Below are positions 19,392 through 30,281 of a DNA stretch of 64,000 nt, in pieces. Where the stretch lies: NCBI RefSeq assembly GCF_002944315.1, contig NZ_CP024314.1, positions 124,001 to 188,000 on the forward strand, written 5' to 3'. This DNA is from Rhizobium sp. NXC24 (GTDB lineage Bacteria; Pseudomonadota; Alphaproteobacteria; Rhizobiales; Rhizobiaceae). Position numbers and translations under genes: made by a program. Within the stretch, counting starts at the first letter, position 1; each line of letters begins with the position of its first letter. The notes under the pieces were generated by a model, which saw only the letters and a program-made list of their open reading frames with translations, made no database searches and had not been told where the DNA came from.

Positions 19392-20288
19392 GTGCAAGTA
19401 CCGCGAAGATTTTTGCCTTCACTGCCACTGCTCGCTGCTTTTGAAGCGGCGGCTCGTACCGGGAGCGTAACCGCGGCAGCCAAGGAGCTCAATCTCACCC
19501 AGAGTGCCGTTAGCCGGCAGATTCGCGCGCTGGAGGAGCAACTCGGTGTGGAGCTCTTTCATCGAGAGCGCCAGACGATCAAGCTCACCGTCGGAGGTGA
19601 GGGCTATGCGCGCGAGATCAGGGACGCGCTGCGTAAGATCAGCAGCGCATCGTTGAACCTGCGGGCAAACCCGTATGGAGGGACGCTGAACCTTGCAATA
19701 TTGCCAACATTCGGCACCCGATGGTTGGCGCCCAGACTACCGGACTTTCTCGCTGAAAATCCTGGAATTACCGTCAATCTCGTCACAAAGATCACGGCGT
19801 TCGATTTTCGGTTGGAGCCGGTGGACGCTGCGATTCATTTCGGCGCCGCGGAATGGCCAAGCGGCGAGCTTGCGTTGCTTCGCCAAGAAATCGTCGTTCC
19901 AGCATGCAGTCCGAAGCTGCGTGAACAATACAATTTTACGGAGCCCTCGGACATCCGAGCAGCGCCATTGCTCCATCTGACCAGCCGCCCTGATGCTTGG
20001 GAACGCTGGATGATGATGAACGGGGTTACGCCGGATTCGGTTCACGGCATGCTGTTCGATCAGTTCGCAACGGCAACCCAAGCCGCAATAGCAGGCGTGG
20101 GGGTGGCGTTGCTGCCAAAGTTCCTCATTGAAGAGGAACTCTCTCAAGGCAAGCTGGTCTATGCTCTCGATCTCCAGATGAAGAGCGCCGAGGCGTACTA
20201 TCTGGTATGGCCTACCGACCGCGCCTCGCACCCGCCGCTGCTTGCCTTCAAGAAGTGGATATTGGCGCAGACCGCCGCCGATCGATGA
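19392..20288 (+). CDS. LysR-family regulator (GcvA-like)
   Basis: 298 aa, starting at a GTG with AGGAGGG about 6 bases upstream; the ATG four bases before is out of frame. The winged helix (LLAAFEAAARTGSVTAAAKELN ... SRQIRALEEQLGVELF) and GcvA-type effector domain (NLAILPTFGTRWLAPRLPDF) are clear. It sits 10 bases after the oxidase gene and is probably cotranscribed with it, an arrangement also seen in the P. putida pipecolate cluster. A lysine-pathway intermediate is the likely effector. Confidence 0.85.
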   Translation: MQVPRRFLPSLPLLAAFEAAARTGSVTAAAKELNLTQSAVSRQIRALEEQLGVELFHRERQTIKLTVGGEGYAREIRDALRKISSASLNLRANPYGGTLNLAILPTFGTRWLAPRLPDFLAENPGITVNLVTKITAFDFRLEPVDAAIHFGAAEWPSGELALLRQEIVVPACSPKLREQYNFTEPSDIRAAPLLHLTSRPDAWERWMMMNGVTPDSVHGMLFDQFATATQAAIAGVGVALLPKFLIEEELSQGKLVYALDLQMKSAEAYYLVWPTDRASHPPLLAFKKWILAQTAADR

Positions 20289-20419
20289 AAGTTCATTCCT
20301 CGTTGGAATAACATCTGACCTATTGCTTGATAGAAATACAAGCACATCGAAGCGAATACTCCTCAACAATCATGATCTCGGAGAATGACCGAGCTCGTAG
20401 CAGACTAGAGGAGGCCATC

Positions 20420-21835
20420 ATGGCGATCGACCACGTGCACCCAGATGATGTTCGGAGCCGTTTTTCGCGGGCCATGTCGGAGATGTACCGCACGGAGGTG
20501 CCGCAATACGGAACTCTCATGGATCTGGTCGCTGACGTGAACGAAGACACGCTCGCGAACGATCCGGGGCTCCACGACGCGCTTGTTCGCAATGACGAGC
20601 TCGATCGCCTGAGCGTCGAACGCCATGGAGCTATTCGCCTTGGCACGGCGGACGAGCTTTTCAATATTCGCCGGGTGTTCGCCGTCATGGGCATGTATCC
20701 GGTCGGCTATTATGATTTGTCGGTGGCGGGCATACCCGTTCATTCGACCGCTTTTCGGCCTGTAGACGACGAGGCTCTTCGCCGCAATCCGTTCCGAGTC
20801 TTCACCTCCCTGCTGCGCCTGGAACTGATAGCCGACGAAGTATTGCGTGCTGAGGCAGCGGAAATCCTTTCTCGCCGCAAGATCTTTACCGACCGTGCCC
20901 TTTTCCTGGTCGATAAGGCGGAAATGGACGGCGGACTTGCCAGCGAAGATGCGGATGAGTTCGTCCGGGAGGTCTTGGAAACGTTCCGTTGGCACAGCGA
21001 TGCCACCGTCACCCTCGCCACCTACAAGCGCCTGCATGATGCTCATCGGTTGATCGCGGATGTCGTCAGCTTCAAAGGGCCGCATATCAACCACCTCACG
21101 CCTCGGACGCTTGATATCGATGCTGTTCAGGAAGGCATGCCCAAGCGCGGCATCAGTCCGAAAGCAGTCATCGAGGGTCCGCCGCGTCGACGGTGCGCCA
21201 TTCTTCTCCGCCAGACGAGCTTCAAGGCACTTGAGGAGAACATCAAATTCAAACCAGCCGCAGATGGTGGTTCGTCCGGAACGCACACGGCGCGGTTCGG
21301 CGAGATCGAGCAGCGAGGCGTAGCCCTGACGGCCAAGGGCAGGAAGCTGTATGACGAGCTTCTTGCGTCTGTTCGTAGTGACGTTCAAGTGGCGTCGACC
21401 GGTGGCAACTCGGGAGATTACAACAGCCAGCTCGTCGAAACGTTCAGGCAGTTTCCCGACGAGTGGCGTGAGTTGCGCACGAAGGGCTTGGCGTTCTTCC
21501 GGTATTCCGCGACCGAAACCGGATTGAACAACGTCGCCGGTGGTCGCCTTCCGTCGAACTTGGATGCGCTGATCGACGCCGGATACGTCAGATTCGATCC
21601 GATCGTCTACGAGGATTTCCTTCCGGTCAGCGCTGCGGGGATCTTCCAGTCCAACCTCGGCACCGATGTGCAACAGAACTATTCGGAGAGCTCGAACCGG
21701 GTAGCGTTCGAACAAAGTCTGGGTGCCGCCGTCCAAAACGAACTGGATCTTTACGCCGATGCCGAACGACGCTCGCTCGACCTAGCCTACGAAGTCCTGG
21801 GGCTTGGGCAGCCGGCCCAACGCCTTATCGCGTAG
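20420..21835 (+). CDS. hglS: 2-oxoadipate dioxygenase/decarboxylase (DUF1338, HglS/YdcJ family)
   Basis: 471 aa from the ATG at 20420, preceded by AGAGGAGG; the frame extends to 20327 without a ribosome site. The whole length follows the YdcJ/HglS family, with blocks VPQYGTL, VERHGAIR, VHSTAFRP, NHLTPRTLDID and FGEIEQRG. His69, His225 and Glu295 stand at the family's metal-ligand positions. HglS is an Fe(II) dioxygenase turning 2-oxoadipate plus O2 into D-2-hydroxyglutarate and CO2, the last committed step of the 2-aminoadipate lysine route. Neighbouring genes supply the preceding steps. Confidence 0.9.
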   Translation: MAIDHVHPDDVRSRFSRAMSEMYRTEVPQYGTLMDLVADVNEDTLANDPGLHDALVRNDELDRLSVERHGAIRLGTADELFNIRRVFAVMGMYPVGYYDLSVAGIPVHSTAFRPVDDEALRRNPFRVFTSLLRLELIADEVLRAEAAEILSRRKIFTDRALFLVDKAEMDGGLASEDADEFVREVLETFRWHSDATVTLATYKRLHDAHRLIADVVSFKGPHINHLTPRTLDIDAVQEGMPKRGISPKAVIEGPPRRRCAILLRQTSFKALEENIKFKPAADGGSSGTHTARFGEIEQRGVALTAKGRKLYDELLASVRSDVQVASTGGNSGDYNSQLVETFRQFPDEWRELRTKGLAFFRYSATETGLNNVAGGRLPSNLDALIDAGYVRFDPIVYEDFLPVSAAGIFQSNLGTDVQQNYSESSNRVAFEQSLGAAVQNELDLYADAERRSLDLAYEVLGLGQPAQRLIA

Positions 21836-21905
21836 GGCGGCAGCAAAGCCACGCAATCGATGCGCAACAATACAGTTTCAATGTAAAAGAGAAAAAGGGA
21901 AGCAA

Positions 21906-23468
<1,563 letters not shown>

Positions 23469-23477
23469 GAGGCCGCG

Positions 23478-24716
23478 ATGAACAGCGTAGCTCAGGCCAC
23501 AAGCTTCAGGCCCTCGGACCGGCTGTCGCAGATCGGTGTGTCGGAAATCCTCAAAATAACGGGGCTCTCGAACGAACTTAAGCGCCAAGGCCGCGACGTG
23601 ATCGTCCTTGGCGCCGGCGAGCCCGACTTCGACACGCCGGAAAACATCAAGGAGGCGGCGGTCCGGGCGATCGCCGCCGGCCAGACCAAATATACGGCTC
23701 TCGACGGGACAGCCGAACTCAAAGCTGCGATACGTCACAAATTCAAGACCGAGAATGGCCTGGAATTTGAGCAGAGCGAGATCACGGTCGCGGCCGGTGC
23801 GAAACAAGTGATCTATAACGCGATGATGGCCACGCTCGATCCGGGCGATGAGGTGATCATTCCTACGCCGTTTTGGGTGACCTACGCTGATATAGTGATC
23901 ATTGCTGGCGGCAAGCCAGTTCTTGTTCCATGCAAGGAAGAGAACGGGTTTCGTCTTTCTCCGGAAGACCTCGAAGCAGCCATCACGCCGAAGACCCGCT
24001 GGCTGATGCTCAACTCGCCGTCAAACCCGTCTGGTGCGGCCTACTCCGAGGCCCAATATCGTCCGATCCTCGACGTTTTGTTGAAGCATCCGCAGGTGTG
24101 GCTGATGGTCGACGATATGTATGAGCACATCGTTTACGGCGACTTTCGGTTCGTTACGCCGGCGGCGATCAAGCCAGAGCTTAGAAACCGCACGCTCACT
24201 ATCAACGGTGTCTCCAAGGCCTATGCAATGACCGGCTGGCGGATCGGATATGCAGGCGGCCCCGCGGCGCTCATCAAGTCCATGGCGGTGGTCCAGAGCC
24301 AGTCGACGTCCTGCCCATCCTCGATCAGTCAAGCCGCTGCCGTTGAAGCTTTGACCGGGCCGCAGGACATCCTCCTTCAGCGTCGCAAGTCCTTCGAGGA
24401 GCGCCGTGACCTGGTCGTGAAGGCTCTAAACAATATCGAAGGCATCACCTGCCGGGTTCCGGAAGGCGCATTCTATACATTCTCGAGCATCGCCGGGCTT
24501 ATCGGTCGAAAGACGCCGGAGGGACGAGTGGTCGAAAGCGATTCCGTTTTCGCTGACTACCTCCTTCGAAGCGCAGAGGTGGCGGTCGTTCCGGGTTCGG
24601 CATTCGGTCTCGCCCCATATTTCCGCATATCCTATGCGACCTCGCTTGCGGAACTCGAAGACGCTTGCAAACGAATTGGCGCTGCCGTCGCGAAACTTCG
24701 ACCTGAAGGCCGGTAA
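23478..24716 (+). CDS. Class I PLP aminotransferase, probable 2-aminoadipate transaminase
   Basis: 412 aa, aspartate-aminotransferase subgroup I-gamma. Motifs are VIVLGAGEPDFDTP, the PLP-binding NSPSNPSGAAYS, the Schiff-base lysine in NGVSKAYAMTGWRIGY and the carboxylate arginine near PYFRISYAT. It is 9 bases downstream of amaB, so it very probably converts L-2-aminoadipate to 2-oxoadipate, linking AmaB to HglS. Sequence alone does not separate this from aspartate or aromatic aminotransferase activity. Confidence 0.85.
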   Translation: MNSVAQATSFRPSDRLSQIGVSEILKITGLSNELKRQGRDVIVLGAGEPDFDTPENIKEAAVRAIAAGQTKYTALDGTAELKAAIRHKFKTENGLEFEQSEITVAAGAKQVIYNAMMATLDPGDEVIIPTPFWVTYADIVIIAGGKPVLVPCKEENGFRLSPEDLEAAITPKTRWLMLNSPSNPSGAAYSEAQYRPILDVLLKHPQVWLMVDDMYEHIVYGDFRFVTPAAIKPELRNRTLTINGVSKAYAMTGWRIGYAGGPAALIKSMAVVQSQSTSCPSSISQAAAVEALTGPQDILLQRRKSFEERRDLVVKALNNIEGITCRVPEGAFYTFSSIAGLIGRKTPEGRVVESDSVFADYLLRSAEVAVVPGSAFGLAPYFRISYATSLAELEDACKRIGAAVAKLRPEGR

Positions 24717-24747
24717 CTCCATACCGAACCTTCAGACAGGTCTCCGG

Positions 24748-24822
24748 TCCTTCTGGCTGCCGCACGACGACGGCCGTCAGGCCTTCTCCGAGATCCGGAT
24801 GCGGCACGCCGATGATAGCATC
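24748..24822 (-). pseudogene. Remnant of an acyl-/malonyl-CoA synthetase C-terminus
   Basis: On the minus strand a 25-codon stretch reads DAIIGVPHPDLGEGLTAVVV and continues RQPEG. This is the conserved C-terminal segment of AMP-forming acyl-CoA synthetases, most like malonyl-CoA synthetase MatB. No upstream or downstream homology continues, so it is a small relic. It lies antisense to nothing but overlaps, in another frame, the 3' end of the small winged-helix gene, marking a recombination scar. Confidence 0.6.
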
Positions 24823-25103
24823 GCGCGGCCATTCGCTGTCAGATGAAAATGACTGCGAAGGGTGCGGGGGTCCCGTTTGGCAATCACCAAAAACCCGCCG
24901 ACTGCGTCCAAGACATTGAGCTCGCGCAGCACGAGAGCATGCTCGACACCAAGTCGCTTCGAAAACGTTCGACTGTCCGAGGCGATGTCGAGCGCACAAG
25001 CGACGAGCAGTGCGCCCTGCAGTCCGGTGAGGTGCCTGTTCACCTGAACGAGGTTTTCGACCAGATCCAAGAATACCTGCGGCTCGGTCGCGATGTCGTT
25101 CAA
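24777..25103 (-). CDS. Small winged-helix protein with replaced C-terminus
   Basis: 108 codons. The probable start is a TTG at 25103 that overlaps the TGA of the upstream fdhF-like gene (TTGA), implying coupling; no ATG is available in frame. The segment ALVLRELNVLDAVGGFLVIA followed by KRDPRTLRSHFHLTANGRA looks like a MarR-type recognition helix and wing. The last dozen residues are encoded by the acyl-CoA-synthetase remnant read out of frame, so the native C-terminus has been lost. Function unknown; possibly regulates the oxidoreductase. Confidence 0.5.
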   Translation of the reverse strand: MNDIATEPQVFLDLVENLVQVNRHLTGLQGALLVACALDIASDSRTFSKRLGVEHALVLRELNVLDAVGGFLVIAKRDPRTLRSHFHLTANGRAMLSSACRIRISEKA

Positions 25104-27394
25104 GATGCCTCGCGGGTCCGTAACGACACCATGATCGATTTCGACGTTGGCGTGTCGCTTTCTTCGCCGGCGCTGGCGAGCGGTACCAGAACGTTCAGCT
25201 CCGGATAATAGCCGGCGATGCTGCCACGCGGAATATCGTAGGGGACGAGCCGGAAATCCGCTGCTTTCCGCTCCACGCCGTCGCTGTATTCGCCGATGAC
25301 ATCCACGCGCTCGCCGCTCCCGGCGCCCAGCGCAGCCAGGTCGTCGGGGTTGATGAAAATCACCTGCCGTTCGCCATAGACCCCGCGATAGCGGTCGTCG
25401 AGACCATAGACCGTAGTGTTGTACTGGTCGTGCGAGCGGAATGTCTGAAGCGCGAAGCGTCCGCCGCCTTTGCGCGCCCGTTGATGGACGGTTTCCTCCG
25501 GCAGGCTGCCGGAAGAGAAGGTCGCCTTGCCGGCTGTCGTATTCCACTCGCGATGCGCCGCACTGTTGCGCAGATGAAAGCCGCGTGGCTTGCGCAGACG
25601 CTCGTTGTAGCGCTCAAAACCGGGAATCGTCGCCTCGATGTGGTCGCGGATACGATCGTAGTCGTTGGCGAGCCGATCCCAGTCGACATGCGCGTCGCCG
25701 ACGGTCGCGGCGGCAATGCCGGCGATGATGGCGACTTCCGAGAGCAGGTGCGGCGACGCAGGGCGATTGATGCCGGCCGAGCCATGAACCATGCTCATGG
25801 AATCCTCGACGCTTATGAGCTGGGACTGCCCGTCCGCGTTCAGATCCATTTCCGTGCGCCCCAGGCAGGGCAGAATGAAAGCGATTTCGCCCGGCATCAA
25901 ATGCGAATGGTTCGGTTTGGTCGCGATATGAACCGTAAGCTTCAGGTGACGGAGTGCCTTCTCCACCAGCGCGCTATCGGGCGTCGCCCGGGCGAAATTG
26001 CCGCCGAGGCCGATGAACGCCTGCGCCGATCCGTCGAGCATTGCGCCGATCGCCGCCAGGACATTGTGTCCGTGTTCCCGCGGTACCGCGAAGCCGAACT
26101 CCTTCTCCAGGGCAGCAAGAAAATCCTCCGGCGGCTTTTCGTTGATGCCGACGGTGCGGTCGCCTTGAACATTGGAATGGCCGCGCACCGGGCAAAGACC
26201 GGCACCGGGTTTGCCGATATTGCCGCGCAGGAACATGAAATTGGCGATTTCGCGGATCGTCGCGACGGAATGCACATGTTGCGTCACACCCATCGCCCAG
26301 GTGAAAATGACGCGTTCGGCATTGATGTAGACGGCCGCGGCCTGCTCGATCTCTGCGCGGCTCAGACCGGATTGGTCCTCGATGTCGGCCCAGCTCGTTG
26401 CCTCCACCGCGGCGCGATAGTCTGCGAAGCCGGCGGCATGCTCGGCCAGAAAGGCCTGATCCAGAATCGACGGTAGGCCGGCGGCGATTGCCGCATCGTC
26501 GGCCGCAAACACGGCCTTGCTCATGCCGCGCACGGCAGCCATGTCGCCGCCGAGTTGCGGTTGAAAATAATGGCTGGCAATCTCGGTCGATCCGCCGCGC
26601 AGCATCTCCACCTTGTCCTGCGGATCGGAAAAGCGCTCCAAGCCCTTCTCGCGGACCGGGTTGAACACGACGACCCGGGCGCCGCGCATTGCGGCGCGTC
26701 GGAGATCGCCGAGCATGCGCGGATGGTTGGTGCCCGGATTCTGCCCGATCACGAAGATTGCGTCCGCTTCTTCGAAATCTTCGAGAAGCACCGTTCCCTT
26801 GCCGACACCGATCGCCTGCTTTAAGGCGACGCCACTCGCCTCGTGGCACATGTTGGAGCAATCGGGAAAATTGTTGGTGCCATAGAGCCGCACGAAGAGC
26901 TGATAGAGGAAGGCTGCCTCGTTGCTCGCACGCCCCGACGTATAGAATTCGGCGCGATTGGGGTTGTCGAGGCCTTTCAGCACCGAGCCGATTTCGGCAA
27001 AAGCTTCCTCCCAGGCCACCGGCAGATAGCGGTCGCTTGCCGCATCGTACCGCATCGGATGAGTCAGGCGGCCGTTCAGTTCAAGCTCATAGTCGCTGAG
27101 GCGCCGCAGCTCCGAAACGGTATGGGCGGCGAAGAAAGTAGGGTTTGCACGCTTCTCCGTCGCCTCCCATGCCACCGCTTTGACGCCGTTCTCGCAAAAT
27201 TCGAACGAGGAACCGTGTTCTGGATCGCCCCAGGCGCAGCCCGGGCAATCGAAACCATCAGGCTGATTGGCGCGCAGCATCGCGCGTGCACCCGAAAGCG
27301 GCGCTCCGCTTTGCAACAGTCGCTTGCCGCAGCTCTTCAGCGCGCCCCAACCGCCGGCCGCCGATGACTTTTTTCCAATAAAATCAGTGCTCAT
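25100..27394 (-). CDS. FdhF/YdeP-family molybdopterin oxidoreductase
   Basis: 764 aa, close to the usual YdeP length. It is a molybdopterin-bisMGD oxidoreductase resembling formate dehydrogenase alpha subunits. An N-terminal FDCPGCAWGDPEHG is a Cys-poor variant of the Fe-S domain, CSNMCHEASG covers the Mo-ligand region with Cys rather than selenocysteine, and the bisMGD-binding blocks FVIGQNPGTNHPRM, FLRGNIGKPGAGLCPVRGHSNVQGD and FRSHDQYNTTVYGLDDRYRG are present. No twin-arginine signal is visible, so it is cytoplasmic. The true substrate of YdeP-type proteins is not established. Confidence 0.87.
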   Translation of the reverse strand: MSTDFIGKKSSAAGGWGALKSCGKRLLQSGAPLSGARAMLRANQPDGFDCPGCAWGDPEHGSSFEFCENGVKAVAWEATEKRANPTFFAAHTVSELRRLSDYELELNGRLTHPMRYDAASDRYLPVAWEEAFAEIGSVLKGLDNPNRAEFYTSGRASNEAAFLYQLFVRLYGTNNFPDCSNMCHEASGVALKQAIGVGKGTVLLEDFEEADAIFVIGQNPGTNHPRMLGDLRRAAMRGARVVVFNPVREKGLERFSDPQDKVEMLRGGSTEIASHYFQPQLGGDMAAVRGMSKAVFAADDAAIAAGLPSILDQAFLAEHAAGFADYRAAVEATSWADIEDQSGLSRAEIEQAAAVYINAERVIFTWAMGVTQHVHSVATIREIANFMFLRGNIGKPGAGLCPVRGHSNVQGDRTVGINEKPPEDFLAALEKEFGFAVPREHGHNVLAAIGAMLDGSAQAFIGLGGNFARATPDSALVEKALRHLKLTVHIATKPNHSHLMPGEIAFILPCLGRTEMDLNADGQSQLISVEDSMSMVHGSAGINRPASPHLLSEVAIIAGIAAATVGDAHVDWDRLANDYDRIRDHIEATIPGFERYNERLRKPRGFHLRNSAAHREWNTTAGKATFSSGSLPEETVHQRARKGGGRFALQTFRSHDQYNTTVYGLDDRYRGVYGERQVIFINPDDLAALGAGSGERVDVIGEYSDGVERKAADFRLVPYDIPRGSIAGYYPELNVLVPLASAGEESDTPTSKSIMVSLRTREAS

Positions 27395-27519
27395 GACGCA
27401 TCTATTTGCTGCGGCGCAGCAAAGGTCAAGATTACTTACCTAATGGCTTGATAGAATTTTCCTATCGGAAATCGCAAACGTACTTCTGGGTTCGACAACC
27501 ACATCGCACATTGGCGCCT
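27395..27519. other. Intergenic DNA between fdhF-like gene and MFS pseudogene
   Basis: Short AT-rich gap that should contain the fdhF-like promoter on the minus strand. Nothing else is recognised. Confidence 0.4.
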
Positions 27520-28705
27520 TCAAGGCTCGGATGCTGTCAACACTCTTGACTGGCGAGCGCCGAACAACAGGACGACAGCGGCAAAGAGAGCGACCAAGGA
27601 AGCAACGTGGAGCACGGTTCGAAAGCCGTAGGCCTGTGCGATGATCCCCACCGCCGGGCCTGCGAGCACGCCGCTAATCATCAGCGTATTCCAGTAAATT
27701 GCGGTGGCACGCGCCGGACGGCCTTCGGCGTAGGACTGCACAAAACTGATGCCAAGACTGGCATAGAGCCCATAGTAGAGCCCCTCCATTGCCGCACCGG
27801 CCACCATTTGCGGAAAAGTCTGGACCGACGCCAGAACCTGGATTGCGACAACGGCTAGCAGCGTCGTGGCCATCAAGGGCTTCCGAATTCCAAACTGGGC
27901 CATCAGAAGCGGGGTTGAAAAAATCGCGAATACTTCGACGAAGGTTTTTACGGTGAAGGCCGTCCCGGGTGCATAGCCGGGCAGCCCGACCTCCTGCACG
28001 TAGAAAAGAGGCAAGGTCGAAAACGTCAGGGAGTGTGCGGACGACAGGCAGAACACAAATGTTGCAGCCAGCCAAAGTCCGGGATTTGCGTTACCGCCCT
28101 CACGGTTTTCCGGGACGCTTTCCTTGGGCTTGGCCGTAGCATTTTGTGGCTTCACACACCACCAAAGCGCCAACCAGACGAGTCCGAGCAAGACGCAGCA
28201 TCGGAAGACCGCGGCCTTGCCGAATTGATCTGCGACGAGAAAGGAGACCGCCTCCGACCATCCAGGCCGTGGATGTCGTGGCACGCATGAAGGCGTTAAG
28301 CCGGCGATTTTCGATCTGGTGCTTCGCGGCCAAACCGCCGCCAAGGCTGAACATCGTCGATACGGCGCTGGTGCTCACCCCGAACCCGATCACGCCGAAG
28401 GTCAGCACCGTCCAGAGAGACGGAACGATTGACAAAGAAAGGTTCGCCGAGAGGTAGCCGGCCAAGGCGATCCCGATCAGCGGAAAGGCATTTTTTCCAC
28501 GGTCGATACGACCGGCAAACTGACGATTGATAGCAATCGCCAAACACGACAGGGCGCCCGCATAGATGCTGATCGTCCACGGGGGCTGTTTCAGACCTTC
28601 GACGATGAAGAAGCCCATGAATGGCGCGATCATCGCGTTGCAGACTGTTCCCACGAACAACAGGAGCAGAAAGGGAAGCAGAGCTTTTAAATGAGGGTGA
28701 GCCAT
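27520..28705 (-). pseudogene. MFS transporter disrupted by a frameshift
   Basis: Two overlapping frames encode the two halves of one major-facilitator protein. The first half (28705 to about 28253) has LLPFLLLLFVGTVCNAMIAP and further helices and ends in sense at RATTSTAWMVG. The second half resumes one frame over at AVSFLVADQFGKAAVFR and runs to 27520. At 28250-28253 the DNA fits loss of two bases or gain of one. Overall similarity is to sugar-efflux (SetA-like) transporters of about 390 aa. Either a real pseudogene or a sequencing error. Confidence 0.8.
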
Positions 28706-29060
28706 GAGGACCAATGCGAGCTGGTGGGACGCTCTGCATCGCACGGCTTAAAGTTCTAGGCAATCGCGATGCTTCGGCAGCTTTCGCCTATCCGTAAATC
28801 AAATGGCTGAGCTCCAATTATTTGCGAGGATCGGCGATGAGGTAAGGTTCGGACATGCGTTGCTTGCTGTCATCGCAACTGTTTCTTATGGCGTTATACG
28901 TTCGATTTCTGACTGACATTCGCCGGCTTTAAGCCTGATAGCAGTATTGGTTCCGTCCGGCCGCACTGAATTATCGATATTCGAATGGGCTCAGGATGCT
29001 GACAATCCTTGTTCCCGCTGGGTTTTTTATTCCATTGCTATTCAGCCCCCGAGAGGCGAA
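28706..29060. other. 355-base gap between MFS pseudogene and araC-type gene
   Basis: Divergent intergenic region; it must contain the promoters of both flanking genes. In-frame codons upstream of the chosen araC-type start (from 28947) show no conserved sequence. GAGAGG at 29051-29056 is the ribosome site of the regulator. Nothing else is recognised. Confidence 0.45.
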
Positions 29061-30176
29061 ATGAGTGTTGAAGCCGCGCCCGATACAGACGGGCAGCCAT
29101 TGTTGTTTGATATCGCCGCTTTTGACTCACCGCAGCAGGGATTCGAGCGGTTATGTGAGCTGATTGTCGACATCTGCGACGCGACGATGCTGGGCGAGCC
29201 GGAGAATTTCCGCTTCGCCGCCAGTACGTTGCATCTTGGCAGCGCGTTGTTGCTGGAAAGTCGGTCGAGCGCCTTGCGCTATAACAGGACGCCTGAGCAC
29301 GTCGCGCGGGGCCTCGACCATTTTCAGCTCGTCATGTATCTCGGCGGTGGCGCTGAATTCATCGCTGGCGAACACACCTTTCTGCAGCGAGCGGGCGATG
29401 TCTCGCTGATCAATATGAGCAAACCCCTCCTGACGCGGGAGATTCCGGGGGATGACGGCGTCGTCCAGGTTTTGAGCTTCATGCTTCCTCGGCCCCTGCT
29501 TGCGCCTCTGTTCGCTGCGATCGAAAACGTTCCGACTATCGTCGTTGCAAGGCGCGAGGCGGCTTTTGGAACGTTGATCGGCGAACATATGCTGACGCTG
29601 CGGCGTTGCGCGACTCAGCTCACGCAGGCGGAGCGCCAAGCAGCGGCGCAATCGCTGGCGCAACTCGCGGCCGGTGGCATGGAGTGGCGCGCCGACAACG
29701 CCGACCCTCTGCCACGCTTATCGCAGGAAGCGCTGCGAACCCGGATCAAACGGCATATCGAGGAGAATCTCGGCACGGACTCGCTCGACGTGCCGAACCT
29801 TTGCCGCCGCTTCGCCTTGTCGCGCGCAAGCCTCTATCGCCTGTTCGCACCGCAGAGCCCGGCGAGCTACATTCAGCAGCGCCGGCTGCATCGCGCCTTC
29901 GCCATCCTCGTTACGCCAGCGTTCCGCCCTTGGCGGGTCATCGACGTCGCCATCGAATGCCAGTTCAGCTCGGACGCGACCTTCATCCGCGCCTTTCGTC
30001 GCGAGTTTGGCATCACGCCCGGCGAGGCGCGAGAGCGCGCGCTGCGGACCTCCAACGCGCCTCGCGACGATCACCCGGCCGAGCCGCATCCCGATGCCGA
30101 ATCGGCGCGCTGGGTGGCTCAGCTCACGGGCGCCATGCCGCAACTTTCGACGCTTCGCGGCGACCGCAAGCCGTAG
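29061..30176 (+). CDS. AraC-family transcriptional regulator
   Basis: 371 aa. The N-terminal two-thirds resembles the AraC-binding-like cupin domain (FQLVMYLGGGAEFIAGEH ... GDVSLINMSKPL), and the C-terminal AraC DNA-binding domain is complete (residues about 225-325: LDVPNLCRRFALSRASLYRLF, then IDVAIECQFSSDATFIRAFR and FGITPGEAR). The ATG at 29061 is preferred because GAGAGG lies 5 bases upstream. Divergence from the MFS pseudogene suggests that transporter was its original target. Confidence 0.87.
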   Translation: MSVEAAPDTDGQPLLFDIAAFDSPQQGFERLCELIVDICDATMLGEPENFRFAASTLHLGSALLLESRSSALRYNRTPEHVARGLDHFQLVMYLGGGAEFIAGEHTFLQRAGDVSLINMSKPLLTREIPGDDGVVQVLSFMLPRPLLAPLFAAIENVPTIVVARREAAFGTLIGEHMLTLRRCATQLTQAERQAAAQSLAQLAAGGMEWRADNADPLPRLSQEALRTRIKRHIEENLGTDSLDVPNLCRRFALSRASLYRLFAPQSPASYIQQRRLHRAFAILVTPAFRPWRVIDVAIECQFSSDATFIRAFRREFGITPGEARERALRTSNAPRDDHPAEPHPDAESARWVAQLTGAMPQLSTLRGDRKP

Positions 30177-30228
30177 CGGGCGGACAGACGGGCCAATTGC
30201 CTCCGCAATAATTCGAAGCACGAATCCA

Positions 30229-30255
30229 ACAAAAAGGCGCCCGAGCGGGCGCCTT
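30229..30255 (-). terminator. Strong intrinsic terminator of the small secreted protein gene
   Basis: AAGGCGCCC / GGGCGCCTT is a perfect 9-bp stem with a GAGC/GCTC loop, followed on the minus strand by TTTTTGTT. It lies 27 bases after the stop of the minus-strand gene and may also serve the convergent araC-type gene. Confidence 0.85.
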
Positions 30256-30281
30256 CAAAAGGTGGTTTCCGGCGCGCGCGA

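Noticed and set aside
20405..21736. Long minus-strand open frame of 443 codons
   Set aside because: It is antisense to hglS, has Arg/His-rich composition typical of shadow frames in GC-rich DNA, and shows no family signature.
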